A DNA stretch of 64,000 bases, taken from assembly GCA_038503065.1 (NCBI GenBank), contig JBCAMK010000010.1, forward strand, positions 682,001 through 746,000, in the 5' to 3' direction. The stretch is from Paragyromitra xinjiangensis. Lineage: Eukaryota > Ascomycota > Pezizomycetes > Pezizales > Discinaceae. Under the pieces are notes generated by a model. That model did not search any database and was not told where the DNA came from. It worked only from the letters and a program-made list of their open reading frames with translations. This document shows positions 25,291-37,032 of this stretch, one piece after another (positions within the stretch are counted from its first letter, which is position 1; each line of letters opens with the position of its first letter). The translations under genes and the position numbers were made by a program.

Positions 25291-25962
25291 GTGATGGACA
25301 CGAGACAAGACGTCTCGGGGGGTTGTCTCGAGATATCTTGAAACTAATTCATCCTTGTCTTGAGCTTGGCCTCGGGGCTTTATGTGAAATATATCCTGCT
25401 CTTTTTTACCAATCTCGCTGCAAAAGTATAGGAGAAATTATCTATTGCACTCCCAGTATATGGTGAGTGAATAGTTGAATGTGCTCTTTCTTGCATTAGC
25501 TGTACTATAGCTAATATAAATAAGGATAGTTTAGCGCCAATTAGATAGCCTATGGGAAATACGTAGGGAAGGTGTACTGAGATCCCCGGGCCGGTCGCGC
25601 ACCTGGGCTAGCTACTCATTTCTTAGCAGTCGCATATTTCGGATAATAACGTTGGGTGAACGTACTTCAGGTTGACAATATGTACCAGTCTTTCAATTAG
25701 AATAGTAGATTGAAGCAGATCTCACCGGTTCAGGTACCTATTGAAACCCCGTATGCCAATAAGACCTCAGCCAAGAGAGCGAGCAGTTGACCCGGGTGTG
25801 TGACTGGCCCGGGAATCTCAGTATTGTGAAATTATTGAGACCGCGAGACTTTGTGTAAGATCAAGTGTATGTCTCGAGACTGATGAGACCCAGGCCTCCA
25901 CAAGACAAAACGAGCTGAGACATTCCCGATTTTGGCTTTTTTTCTCGTCTCGTGTCCATCAC
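25291..25962. mobile_element. Non-autonomous DNA transposon relic with terminal inverted repeats, 672 bp
   Basis: The left end (25291) and the reverse complement of the right end (25962) share 16 identical bases, GTGATGGACACGAGAC, and match at 3 of the next 4. Both ends continue with further GAGAC/GTCTC motifs. No open frame inside could encode a transposase, so this looks like an internally deleted or MITE-like element. I could not see a clear target-site duplication, so the exact outer edge and superfamily are uncertain. Confidence 0.6.
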
Positions 25963-26887
25963 TAGAAAAGGAAATGAAGGTGACTTCCCTGAGGAAAACT
26001 TAACTTGCCTGGCGGTATTCATACCCACTTGCATGCAGCGGATAGCTGGATCCAATTAGGGCCTTTGGCTGTCGTCTTGCGTGCGAGGTAGAGCAATGTG
26101 CCAGGTCCGAAAGGGTTGTGGCTGCTCAGCTAGCCATTAAGCCGGTAAATTCAAGAAGAGATATGATGGAACTGTCCATACGTTGGTGTTGAGATGTTGT
26201 TCCACGTTTTTAGGAGGGCGTAGCGCACTATTGCTGTATGGTATTATACCTGGGTGCACCAGTGACGACAGGCGAATCAGCGATCGAGCCAGGCCCAGGA
26301 ACGGCAATCAGGAGATAAATTTTGATAAAAGAGACAGCTAAGGGAATTTCATTGTGGACGAAGTATTGGCGTGTGAGAAGTGTGTGAGAGGGCGTGTCGA
26401 TGGTCTGCGGTGAGAGGAAGTTCTGATAGAGAGGGAGACCTGTGATGGGGGGTGGTGGTCCTGGGTGGAGAAGGCCCCCAATCAGAGAGACTCGTGGTGG
26501 TTGTGAAAGTGGGCAGAGTTCTATTAGCTAATCTGGTCTAGCTCTTTAGCTAGTACATGCCAGTTCCCTACTATCGCTTCTGCCTCTCATACACAATTGC
26601 AATCTTTGTCCTTTTGGTGTTCTTAAACTCGATTGTCACCGAAAGTCTTCCCAATCTGGGCGAAGATAAATTAAGTCACGGAATATCACCCGGCTGATAT
26701 TTGGCTTCGTAAGTTTCATTTTGATAAATCGTGCTCAAGGGGATATCCCTCAACTTTGGTAACAGCCCCCAAAGCTTAAGGCTGTGCCTGAGGCCAGTCT
26801 GATGTCTTCTACAAACTAATTACTAAGTTTAAGCTGGGTGGGCTCATAGGATGTTCGGAAATTTGGATTCTGGCTCGGTGCTTCGAC

Positions 26888-26941
26888 CGAGATTAAGTAA
26901 TGTCAGGTTTGTGCGAGGCGGCTGACAATACTTAATCTCGC
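26888..26941. repeat. Foldback hairpin with 19 bp arms
   Basis: The arms CGAGATTAAGTAATGTCAG and CTGACAATACTTAATCTCG pair with a single mismatch around a 15 nt loop. A second small hairpin (CTCGGT/ACCGAG) abuts it on the left. It may be a minimal foldback element. Confidence 0.6.
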
Positions 26942-29900
26942 CCAAGTATAAGTAATTCTTAGAGACACTTTGCGAGTTCGGGTACTCCGGATCCGGAATG
27001 TGCCCACATGTGCAATACCCGGGGGTTCGGGACTATTTTTCCTTCTGAGGCCACTTAGCTTTAAAGACTGTTATAATCTCTGACCGAAAGTCCTTCTAGG
27101 CTATGATTAGTATTTACATTAACGCCTGACCTGGAGCTTCTTCAGTCAATTGATTGACAGCTCGGTAACAGTCATCGACATTGTGAAACAGGGTACTCGT
27201 AACTGTTGCTACTCCGAGGCCTAGTTTATCGTACGTTTTTTCGAACACTCCAAGGAACCCCCCAAGGCTTAAAGTGGGGTTCATAAAAAATGAAACTGTT
27301 CTAGTTCTGTGCAATTCTTTTGGAGGAGTTTGATGATGTGGGATCTCACTAGCTATCGGTTTAGGGTTGGTCACATGCACGCAAATGGCAACGCTGAGTG
27401 ACAATTGGTGATTCAGCCGTTTGGGTTCGGGTATACGGCGCTGATAAAACAGTGTTTCAACATCCTAAAACCTAAAGAAACTGTAATGGGTTAATCTGGA
27501 ACCGTTTTATGCCTATTAACGTTCTCTCGGGCTTGATTCTAAACCGGGCTGGTTAGATTTTAATTTGGACTGGAAAATGCTGAACTTCTCGGGTTTCTTG
27601 AATCTTTCGCTAGGTAAGGACTGATGGAGAGATTTAAACATTGATAACTTATAGTCTATGGGCTGGTTTTCTTAGGAGCTAGTTTGTTGGTCGGGAGCTG
27701 GTCTTTGAATGATGATCATAAGGTGTCATTCGGGTTTAGGCTCAAGGCTGCGATTTGGTCATTTAGGTGTTGCGTTTCTGGGCGGATGGTTTCATAAATA
27801 ACAAGGCTGTTTGGGGTGAATAATAGTTTCTTGTACAAACATTTGGTGCTGATCGTCTTTGTATGTGGTGCTTCTCTGATCGGGGTTGGCCCCTACGGTG
27901 CGCAGCAGCCACAGGCAGTAGGGGATGGGAACAAGCCTAGGGTTGACCCGGCAGCAATCGATCACTCCCTAGGAAAGGGATGTTTATTTGTCACAAGAGG
28001 CACATATTTCCCTAGATATAGGCAGGCAGCTATGTAAGAACTAAATATGGTTTCTTCGTATAATAACTGTTAATGATAGAAGGGAAGTGGCTATCGTCCT
28101 GAAAAAGCACCCGTACATATCGAAGTTCTTCTACGGCACTTGGGGAATTTTTGCGTTTCCACCATTTGTCTCAATACTTCGCCTAACTAATTGAATGGTA
28201 TGAGAATAGTTTTCCGTTTCTATAGAGATTCTTAGATAACTCGTCTCCTGGTACGCCCTTTGTTGGCAGTAAACGCCTCGTCAAGGATAACCATCACCAT
28301 CACCATCACCATGTCGGCATAATTGTCATCACCGCGTGGGTGATCATGATGGCGCTTATGAGCAAAACTCAAAGATTTATCCTGAAACTCCTCGAGCCTA
28401 TCCGGGAACCATTGATAACTTTAGTCAGTAGGCTCTTCCTTCTTATCTTTTCTTGTTAGATCCACAATAGCATGGAAGGTCTACTACGAGACCATAAACG
28501 ATTGGCTCAAGGCTAGTATTTCTGTTATGATGCCCGAGATCTGCTAGATGTGATAGAGAAGTTCGTTTGATCTTGGAGGATAGTAGATAACTCCCTCGGA
28601 CCTGTCAGCCTTCCAAGGCTTGGGATGATTGTTAGATCTTGGTGAAAGATAGAAGTGGCAGTCCTAGAGCATTGATCTGGCGTTTTGTATTCTTGAGATC
28701 TGAAGTTTAGTACACTGCCAGCTCATCCGTAAATCTTCCCCCGTAGGCTGGATTGATCACTGAGACGTCAACTCCTTGGACAGTAAAGCCATCCGCGGAG
28801 GAGAAATGGTACACTTGTAGACCCTGACACAGTGCTGACATTGAAGGTTAAGAGGGCTCACTCAAACCGATAAGCTCTGATCGGGTTAAAACCAAAGGCC
28901 CTGTACCATATCCACATGCATTCACGGAATCGAGTTCGAGGGATTTTCGTGTATGGCCAACACAAGACGTGGGGAATCACAGCCGTGCAGGTCCCCCCAT
29001 AGACGAACCAACCTCTGGAGGATTATCCCCCGCGTGGGAAGAGTGTTGTAGTGAAAACCTTGCGTCGAATAGTCTATCCTCAAACAAAACTGCACTTTAG
29101 AGCACTAGCAGATACTGAGTGTTGGTGTCTTGAATTCGCAGCCTAGAATCATGAGAGGGTGCAGCAAGAGGGGTTATGGCCAGAAGGCTGATGTCTAGCC
29201 GCTGACCAAGTGGGGTAGTAGAATTTAATGGAACTGAGAGGGCCTTTCTTGAGCTGTTTAGTATCATGAAGCCTTGATAGTCGGGATGGAAATATGGTAT
29301 TTCTTCCACGGTGTAGTCTGTGGATTAGAGGAGAGCAGATTGTTGGCTTTCATGAAGGCATCTTGGATCGTGTGGGGAGGGGGAAAGAAGCAACAATTTG
29401 GACACATCATCTTTCTATAGACAGACGCAGCAGACAAGCAGCAAGCAAAGTCAACTAAACGACAGAACACAAAGCCACAAAAAAAACAACAACTACAGAC
29501 ATGTATCACTCCTAACCCCCCATAGGTATCAGGATAAAATGGGGGCGAGTGATCGCTGATGACGGTCACTACCCCCCGCAGTCGAATGATCGGTGAGAAG
29601 TTTTCCACCCCCCGATCTACAGCCTTTATAATGGCGTGATAATATCCCGTCCAGCCTGGTCGGTCGACGATCCCGTTTGATAAAAACTAACTCAGTTTCC
29701 CATCCCGCAGGGGAAGCCGCGGGGAAGCGCCAATACGGAGGAGACTAGTCACTTGACGTGGTTTTTTTGATGGGCTATTTTTGTCTGTGCGGATTGGGGT
29801 TAGATGGGGGAACAGCCACGTAGGGGAGTGGCGGCGGTGGTTCAGCTGTAGGGTGTTGATGGGATTAGTTCCGGGGTTACTGTTGCATGGGAGTCATTCT

Positions 29901-30869
29901 TGTGGGATTTGGATGGGCTTGGGCTGATATGTAACAATGGCTATAGCTAAAGATCCTTGGGATCGTACCAGAATCGTGTGATTCCCGTTAGCAAGGAACT
30001 GTTGGTGGTTTAAGCGGGAACGAGATGGAGGTAATTTCACTGGGGATCTTTTTTTGTTTATTTGGTTTAGATAAGTACAATTTGAAACGAGAGAGCTGGT
30101 TTATGTTAGTATCATCGAATGATGGGGCCTAGACTAGAAGGTTGCTTGTTAGTTGGCGAGTAACAGGGCATGATTCGTGCAACCAGTGCTAGGCACCACA
30201 CACGGATGCGTAGTTTTTAGTACGTGGTTGCTACCAATAGGATGTTAAATAGTGGTAGTAATAATAAAAAGGAAAGCTGTGAAAGATGAGTTAGAGTGAA
30301 ATTATGAGCGATGGTCGCGACGAATCGTAATAATATAAATAAGTAAGTGACCCATGAACCATCGGGGCACAAGGTACCCCCTCGTAAGGGCGCGCGTAAT
30401 TGACGTAAGGTCTAAAATCGCGGAAACACGTATGAGTATCAGTCCAGGGACACAGGCGCCTTGAATTTCAATTTCGAGATCTATTTCACTTCACTCCTCG
30501 TAATCGGGGAGGAACGGCCAGATATGTAGAAGCTCGCCGAGACGGATGACGAGAGGGTAAAGGGAATGGAGGTGGTGAGATTATGAGGTGGGAACAGCAG
30601 ACATTGAATTGTTAGGGCCCTCCTCTGTTGGGAATGCTGGAGTGGGGTAGTTTTTTTTTTCCTGCGAGAGATGGTTTTACTTGTCAGTTTGCTTCGACTG
30701 ACAGACAGCATGTTGGAGGGGCGAGTCTCGTCTCAGGCGATCTTCCACGCTCCGGGATTGACGGTCTTGGCGGGAGTTTCTCGCGCTGTAATTGATCGGA
30801 AGGCAATGGTCCCGCATGGTACGTACAGGCGGAGTGGCACCTCACATGAGAGAATAACATCAGGCTACA

Positions 30870-30880
30870 ATCAGCCCACT
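30870..30880 (+). promoter_or_regulatory. Sterol-regulatory-element-like site ahead of the SREBP gene
   Basis: ATCAGCCCACT fits the degenerate site reported for fungal SREBP (SrbA-type) proteins, R-TCA-N-S-CCAC-Y. It lies about 400 bp upstream of the SREBP ATG, consistent with autoregulation. A single degenerate match is weak evidence. Confidence 0.35.
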
Positions 30881-31011
30881 TCGTCGAACCATTTTTTTCC
30901 CTTTTTCCTTCTTTCCTTCCTCTTCCACCCGTTCCACGTCCCGCAGTCAACCATCGCACCTCTATTCCTGTTCTGTCTCGTCTGTACCCAGAGGGAGTAA
31001 CTCTGCTCGTC

Positions 31012-31122
31012 ATCCCCCATCCCCGTTACTCCCCCCCCGTTACTCCCCCCCCCAGTCATCCATCCCCCCCCAATCCATCCCCCCAATCCATCCATCCCCC
31101 GTCAAGCCACCCCCTCCCCCTT
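31012..31122 (-). promoter_or_regulatory. C-run tract; G-quadruplex potential on the - strand
   Basis: More than six runs of four to nine C, separated by short spacers (GTTACT, AGTCAT, AATCCATC), lie 160-270 bp before the SREBP start. The complementary strand therefore has many G runs close enough to form quadruplexes. The tract probably lies in the core promoter or leader. Confidence 0.55.
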
Positions 31123-31280
31123 CCACTTACATACCCCCAACCCTCCCATCATCAGTCCACTCGCCATCTCAGCCTTGCATCCACCAGCACTACCAAATAT
31201 ACCGTCTCCCTCTCGTCTCCTCACTTTCCTATCCCTCCTCCCACTTCTGCTCAAAAGACACCACCATATCCTCCGAAGGG

Positions 31281-34200
31281 ATGGACCTAGACTACGATTC
31301 CTGCGCTCAGTTCCTGGCGAGATTGGATGCTGATCTGAACACCAGCTCCAACAACTCCAAAACCAACAAAAACAATAACAATTCAAACATCAGCTCAAGC
31401 TCCTCCCATCACACACTTTCTGCTTCGGCTTCCCCCGCTAGCATACTAGACACTTCACTGTTAGACCATCGCAATTCTTCCTCTCCCCCTGGCCTGTCAT
31501 CAGGTTCAGCTACCTCCCACTCTCCAGAGTCTCTTCGTTTTGACTACGACGTTGCCTCTTGGAACCCTAACGACTCAGCTTTCTTCTCTCCCATTGACGA
31601 TCCCGTGGGTATTCTCGCCGCTCAGTCTTGGGACGCCCTCATGCCCCCGACGAATTCACCACAGCAACAACAACAGCAAACAGTATCACCACTAAGTGAC
31701 TACATCAAGATTGAAGACGACAACTTGCCTGGCGGCTACTTCAACAACCAACAAGCTACTATCTCCCCGAGCAATTCGCTCCTAGATCCTACCACACAGA
31801 CCGCGCTGGAGGGTACTTACTCGTTCGGCAAGGATAGTGATTCCTTGTTCGACTTCAACACTTATGGCGCTGTGGGTGGACAGTCGCAAGGGAATGGGAA
31901 TGGTGACGCTTACTCTGGCTTGGCGTGGCGGAATCAAAGCCAACAGCGAGATGACTTTAACGCTATAGGGTGGCAGTCGCCGGCTCCCCAGAATCAGCAG
32001 CAACAGGTACAGCAGCCGCCGCAGCGGCAACAGCGGGTAACGCACTCTCAAGAGCAGTCACCGTTGGTCAACAGCTTGTCACCTGCTTCATCGAACCACT
32101 CCCATCGTACTACAAGTAGCCCTGAGTCTCGCGCTCACGACTCGCATAGCGACGACAACGCTATTCCTCGGCCAAAGAAGCGAAAGACTAGCACTGATGA
32201 GAATAACGAAGACAATGTCGCACCAACTACCTCTAGCGGCCGCAAACAACAGCCAAAAAAGACCGCACATAACATGATTGAGAAGCGATATCGTACCAAT
32301 CTAAACGATAAGATCGCTGCCCTTCGAGACTCGGTACCCTCACTTCGTGTCATGGCTGGGACATCAAAGCTTGGCGAAGACGGAGAGGATGATGAAGACC
32401 TAGAAGGGCTGACCCCAGCACATAAGCTAAACAAGGCGACGGTGTTGGCGAAGGCTACAGAATACATCAGACACTTGGAGAAAAGGACAAAGCGGTTGCA
32501 GGACGAAAACGATCAGCTCAAGAACCGGCTAGCTGCGTTTGAGAAACTGGCGACGATGGGCCCTATGAATAACATGCAACAAGGTGGTGGCCAGCGAGGG
32601 GTTGGTGGCGGGCCAGGTGGTGGGTTGATGAGTAGGTTGATGGTTGGCAGTCTGGCGGGATTGATGGTTGCGAATGGGCTGCAAGAGGACGAAACTGGTT
32701 CGCGACAGTTGTTTGCTATACCGTTTTCGGGTCTAGATATATTTGGTGCCCCAGGCTCGACATTAAGTGGTAATCAGATGTTCTGGTTATTTTTCAAGAT
32801 GGCTCTCCTGTTTTCAGCTGTTGTCTATGTCCTCGTCCCAGGCTTCTTCGATTCGAAGCCAGCCTCGGAAAAATCTAGGGATAATGCTTCTGGGAGCGCC
32901 AATCTTTCACCTGTCCCATCACTCGCTTCATCAATCGAGATTCGACGCACTGCATGGCTCACTGCCGTTCAGTCTGTATGGATTCCACAGAACTCGATTA
33001 TCATGGAGCTTGCTGCGTTGGGCTTCAAGGCACTCAAACTCAGCCTTCGGAAACTTATTGGTTGGCACGGATACGCAATGTTCACTGGCATGACTGAGGA
33101 GCAGGAACTTGCTCGCGTTATGGCCTGGACCATCGCTATTGATGCACAACTTGCTGGTGGTGATGCTGGTGTCAATCGTTCTCGTCTTCTGCTCACACTT
33201 TTGGCGTCATTGACCCTTCCTACGACTCCTAGCCGACTCATGTTGAACGCCCTACACATCAAGGTCCTTTCTTGGGATCTCGGAAGCCACCTCGAATCTT
33301 TTGCTGACCGCCTAGCCGATTATTACTGGAACGAGGCTCGCAAAGCGCAGCAGTCTACGGATGCCACCGAGAAACTCCCGGAACACCTCGCCCAGTTGTT
33401 GGAGCTCGATCCTAGTAGCGTCATGGATAATAAGATTATCCAGAAAGCCTATAATCTCGCCTACGACCGTAGCACTAGTCACAACTGTGAGGCACAAGAT
33501 GAAGGCATGGATACTGTTGTCGAAGACGAATCAATTCGCTCCCCTCTTGATGCTCTTGCGGCATGGTACTCGTCCCTCATCGTCCAATCCGTTCTCGCTA
33601 CATCCCTAAGAGCCTCAAAGCATCAGAAATACATTAGCGAGGAACTCCAAGTTGCCCTCAAGGTCGCACCACCAAATAGCAAGGCCCATCTCCGGACCCT
33701 TGTAGCTAAAGCGATCTTGGATAGCGACGAGGAAGGCAAGGATCTCCGTTTGGCCCTCATGTCGTTCGAAGAAGATATAGAGGCTCGCGGTAGCACAGCT
33801 ACTGGTGTGCCGCGCATCTTAGTTACTAGTCCCTCCGCCGTTGCTCCCGCAACAACTGACGTCCGTATCGCTATCCGCTGTGCGATGGCACTCGGCCTCC
33901 TCTCAAATGGGTCTCGTGAGGGTGCCACTCGCCTCTTCAGCGATTTCGACTGGCGTCGACAAACCAACTCGCCTTCCTCTTCAGATATCGGGCTTCTCGG
34001 CTTCGTTGCCATCTGGAAGACCCTCAACGCATTTGTGTCGAGTGATGAGAACTGGGTTAAAGAGGCTGGAGAGAGTGTGGACAGTGTTGCGGCAGTATTG
34101 AGGATCTGGATTGGAGATCGGAAGATGAGGAGAAGCCCAAAGAGGGTTTGGATTGGAAAGAGCGATTGCAATAGGGTTATTGATTTCTGTAATGGGTTGC

Positions 34201-34307
34201 AGAAGAGGTTTGCGGGGTTTTCTGAGGAGGGAGGGAGTGATGATGGGTATGTCAGTGGAGGAGCGGCGGGGGCAGGCGAGAAAGGAGAAGTGAGGGGTCA
34301 AGTTTGA
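31281..34307 (+). CDS. srbA: SREBP-family membrane-tethered bHLH transcription factor with DUF2014, 1008 aa
   Basis: The homologue of Sre1/SrbA, which controls ergosterol synthesis and hypoxia adaptation. It is made as an ER membrane protein whose N-terminal part is released to the nucleus. A single long exon. Residues 1-320 are Ser/Gln/Asn-rich (activation region). The bHLH begins about 327 with AHNMIEKRYRTNLNDKIAAL; the Tyr in EKRYR is the SREBP signature, replacing the Arg of other bHLH proteins. The helix-loop-helix has an acidic loop insert, and a leucine-zipper-like segment (EKRTKRLQDENDQLKNRL) ends near 413. A Gly-rich linker, a hydrophobic segment (about 447-466) and a clear membrane span (MFWLFFKMALLFSAVVYVLV, about 500-519) follow. 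The C-terminal ~400 residues match the DUF2014 region of fungal SREBPs. Length is like SrbA. The name is used as for Aspergillus; in yeasts it would be sre1. Confidence 0.94.
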   Translation: MDLDYDSCAQFLARLDADLNTSSNNSKTNKNNNNSNISSSSSHHTLSASASPASILDTSLLDHRNSSSPPGLSSGSATSHSPESLRFDYDVASWNPNDSAFFSPIDDPVGILAAQSWDALMPPTNSPQQQQQQTVSPLSDYIKIEDDNLPGGYFNNQQATISPSNSLLDPTTQTALEGTYSFGKDSDSLFDFNTYGAVGGQSQGNGNGDAYSGLAWRNQSQQRDDFNAIGWQSPAPQNQQQQVQQPPQRQQRVTHSQEQSPLVNSLSPASSNHSHRTTSSPESRAHDSHSDDNAIPRPKKRKTSTDENNEDNVAPTTSSGRKQQPKKTAHNMIEKRYRTNLNDKIAALRDSVPSLRVMAGTSKLGEDGEDDEDLEGLTPAHKLNKATVLAKATEYIRHLEKRTKRLQDENDQLKNRLAAFEKLATMGPMNNMQQGGGQRGVGGGPGGGLMSRLMVGSLAGLMVANGLQEDETGSRQLFAIPFSGLDIFGAPGSTLSGNQMFWLFFKMALLFSAVVYVLVPGFFDSKPASEKSRDNASGSANLSPVPSLASSIEIRRTAWLTAVQSVWIPQNSIIMELAALGFKALKLSLRKLIGWHGYAMFTGMTEEQELARVMAWTIAIDAQLAGGDAGVNRSRLLLTLLASLTLPTTPSRLMLNALHIKVLSWDLGSHLESFADRLADYYWNEARKAQQSTDATEKLPEHLAQLLELDPSSVMDNKIIQKAYNLAYDRSTSHNCEAQDEGMDTVVEDESIRSPLDALAAWYSSLIVQSVLATSLRASKHQKYISEELQVALKVAPPNSKAHLRTLVAKAILDSDEEGKDLRLALMSFEEDIEARGSTATGVPRILVTSPSAVAPATTDVRIAIRCAMALGLLSNGSREGATRLFSDFDWRRQTNSPSSSDIGLLGFVAIWKTLNAFVSSDENWVKEAGESVDSVAAVLRIWIGDRKMRRSPKRVWIGKSDCNRVIDFCNGLQKRFAGFSEEGGSDDGYVSGGAAGAGEKGEVRGQV

Positions 34308-36064
34308 GGTACCAGAGGTGACCTCGGCTGTGTGATTTCGTTTTTTCACCTCTCTTTTTTAAGTATTAGATACGCATTGCTTTTTCTTTTATTACGGGAT
34401 CTCTTTATGCTTTTTATGGTGGATTAGAGCATGGTATTTGGGATGGGATAGGATTTCTGATTCATTTCTTTCGGCGATGTATTTCTGGGTTGTATCTATA
34501 TCTATTTGTGTATTATTTCTTTTTACTTTTCATTGTTCGACGATATCTTTCTCTTTATCGACAAAAATTACTTTTCGATTTCTATCCTGAGGGTTTTTTT
34601 ACTATTAGTTTAGTGGTATCTCACGGCGAAGATGGTTAGTGTTGTACATCTCAATTCGATCAATTATGATTTATTTCAGTTCATTTCAGTCCGTTGATTT
34701 GTGGGAGGTACGAGAAGTGAAATAGGTTTAATAGGAGATATGGCAGTGACTAGGGACAAGTTTCGTTTAGTATTTCTCTATATTAGTGGTCAGTCGTATT
34801 AGCTACTAACTAGTACAATGAACGTGTCAGTCTCGGGTTACACTGGAAAAACTCTTCAGGGCATTTTTTTATCTAGAGAAGCTATGTTCTGTTTCATCAG
34901 ATTGAATCATGGTACCTCACTCGTTAGCGTATTCCCTGGTTTATGTTGGAATAATCTTGTGTGAATCATAGAGATTGAGGTCACTTAGAGGCGAAAGCTA
35001 GCTATTTTACTAGTAGAGGGCTCCGTATAGCTCGAATACCCGTCAAACAGTTAGGAACCTACGAAACAGCTGAAAGAGTGGGAGCACGTAGCAATCCGAA
35101 CCTTTTGTTTATGGACTGCTTATATGCCTGGTGCCTGACATCTCTGGTTTTTGTTATGGGGTTCTAAGATTTCAATTCCGTAGCCTTCGAACAGGGAGAG
35201 GGCTATTATGATGGGTATGATTAATGTGGCATTTAAGCTATAGACGATAGTAGAGTTCAATCGGGGGGAGGTAGATCGCATATAAGAGGGAGTGTTAGTG
35301 TGTTAAAGTTAATGTCGTTATAGGTAGAGATAATGTTTTTCGTTGTAACTTCTTGTCGTTAGATAGTACACCCGCTTATGCATTACTTGCACGGATTGCT
35401 CTGCCGTGGAGTTGCGGTCATAACGGATACAGTTAGTCTAGAAAATATTACGGTAAATTAGGGTGCTTGTGTAAGAGAAATAAGTATATTGCGGTCTCGA
35501 TGCGCGCTTGGGAGCTTGTGAGCTTTACCTATTTATTAGTGTCTAGTAACTTTAAAACAGCGCGCTGAGTAGCGAGCGACTCAAGATCGAGATCAGACTA
35601 CATGCCGATTTACCCCACGATTCGGGTACCTAATTCACTTGTCTCGTTAGGACATTTTAAGTTTGGTTGCAGAGTACTAGAGGTACCGTTTTGGAGCTAG
35701 CCGCCGAGATCGGCTCTTATCGGGGATGGTAGTGGTGGGATGAACACTTCCAGAATCGGTCGTTCCTTATCTATGATATCGCTGGAATCGGTTCCAACTA
35801 GGGAATGACTTGAAGAGGTTGATAAGTAATATTGCATCATAAATTTTCGAGCTTGATTGATTTTGCTTGGTGCTCCTTCAGGATTTCGGTGCTGAAGTTG
35901 GTTGTAATTGCTGGTATTTATAATGTAGCAGATGTGGCACGTATGGAATTCCAAAAAGCACTCGATAAACGATACCCGTACTGACATGATCCCAAGATTG
36001 CGATTTGCTACTCGAGCACAAGACGATACGTACGAATCAAAAAGCCGTAGGCGTAATTGCCATT
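34308..36064. other. Intergenic, downstream of the SREBP gene
   Basis: About 1.75 kb, AT-rich. The first part should be the T-rich 3' UTR of the SREBP gene. I see no coding frame above 100 codons, RNA gene or inverted repeat. A frame continuous with the next ORF opens at 36005 without an ATG until 36065, so an upstream exon of that gene could lie here. Confidence 0.5.
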
Positions 36065-36811
36065 ATGGAAACCGAGATGACCGATCATTACATACCTCCT
36101 CGGACATCAGTGAAAACCAGTACGAGCGCTGCCAAAGCTCTCTTGCCATCGAGTTTTAACAAAGAAGACCCCAACTTCAACCCCAATTTTAGTTTCAGCT
36201 CTACCTCGAATCCTACAACTAGTATTTGCGGCCTGAGGCCTGCTATATCCTCCTACGAACTTGAACCTAACGCCAATGAGGAGGATATCGAATTTAACGT
36301 TGCATTTTCTCCAGAAACCCTAACACGGGAGAACGCTTGCTCCTCTCCCCACCTTAATGATGGAGTGCGGTACGGATTACCACAGCTATGGCAAGAAACA
36401 GCGTGCATCCCATTTCAAGAAGACCGAATACCCGAATTTCGAATGGGTGTTAACACCTATCTCTCAGTATCCGACCTGGATTTTTACCATTTGAAGGATA
36501 CGGTGGAGTCTCTGGGGGTAGACACAGACCTAGACAATGGTGCGGAGATTGTCCTAGGGCTCGAAACAGCAGACGAAACTTTTTGGACTAAAAGCACTAC
36601 ACGAAGACCAGCACCAGGGACGGAGTGGGAGTTTGAGAGTCAGCTTACATGTGTGGCAAGAGGGAAAGAGAGGGAAGGGTTTGCATGGGGTGGTCGGGGA
36701 GAGGGAGGTATAGAGGGAAGCCAAGGTGAGGGTGATCGGAGAAGTTTAGTGGGGAGGAAGAAGATAGCTATAGAAAGGTTGAAAGGTATGTTAGCACATC
36801 TTGCGGCCTAA
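36065..36811 (+). CDS. Hypothetical protein, 248 aa
   Basis: An open frame from ATG 36065 to TAA 36811. The first third is rich in Ser, Asn and Pro; the middle is acidic with patterned hydrophobics (LSVSDLDFYHLKDTVESLG); a Gly/Arg-rich stretch follows, then a helical basic tail (RKKIAIERLKGMLAHLAA). The composition and length suggest a genuine gene, but no family is recognised. The frame is open about 20 codons upstream without an ATG, so this may be the last exon of a spliced gene. It lies among other orphan ORFs. Confidence 0.45.
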   Translation: METEMTDHYIPPRTSVKTSTSAAKALLPSSFNKEDPNFNPNFSFSSTSNPTTSICGLRPAISSYELEPNANEEDIEFNVAFSPETLTRENACSSPHLNDGVRYGLPQLWQETACIPFQEDRIPEFRMGVNTYLSVSDLDFYHLKDTVESLGVDTDLDNGAEIVLGLETADETFWTKSTTRRPAPGTEWEFESQLTCVARGKEREGFAWGGRGEGGIEGSQGEGDRRSLVGRKKIAIERLKGMLAHLAA

Positions 36812-37032
36812 TCATTGGGAGGATTATTGGAGGTCTCAAGAACCTAAAAGTTTGGGGTTTGTGGATTTAAAGCATGTATTTGTAAGTCTTAGTTGTTTTA
36901 AACCTTGTATTGTTGTCTTATGGTAGGCTACATTAGCGTCACAATTAGTCACTCGCAAATCGCCCATAAGATGACGCTCCTAACAAACATCCTCCTCCCA
37001 ACATCCTCCCCACCTTCACGCTCCATCCAGCT

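Larger units (their letters stand above)
21779..31280. other. 9.5 kb gene desert with transposon relics, ending in the SREBP promoter
   Basis: No gene recognised; frames are short and scattered. The stretch holds a 672 bp inverted-repeat element (25291-25962), a 19 bp-arm hairpin (26888-26941), a closed-stem structure (24157-24226), a short (CCATCA)n repeat near 28288-28310, and a fragment at 25034-25056 faintly like the 5' half of 5S rRNA. A 96-codon - strand frame at 27114-27404 has a protein-like composition but no match I know. The last kilobase is promoter and leader of the SREBP gene, with a sterol-element-like site at 30870-30880 and dense C runs at 31012-31122. Confidence 0.5.
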
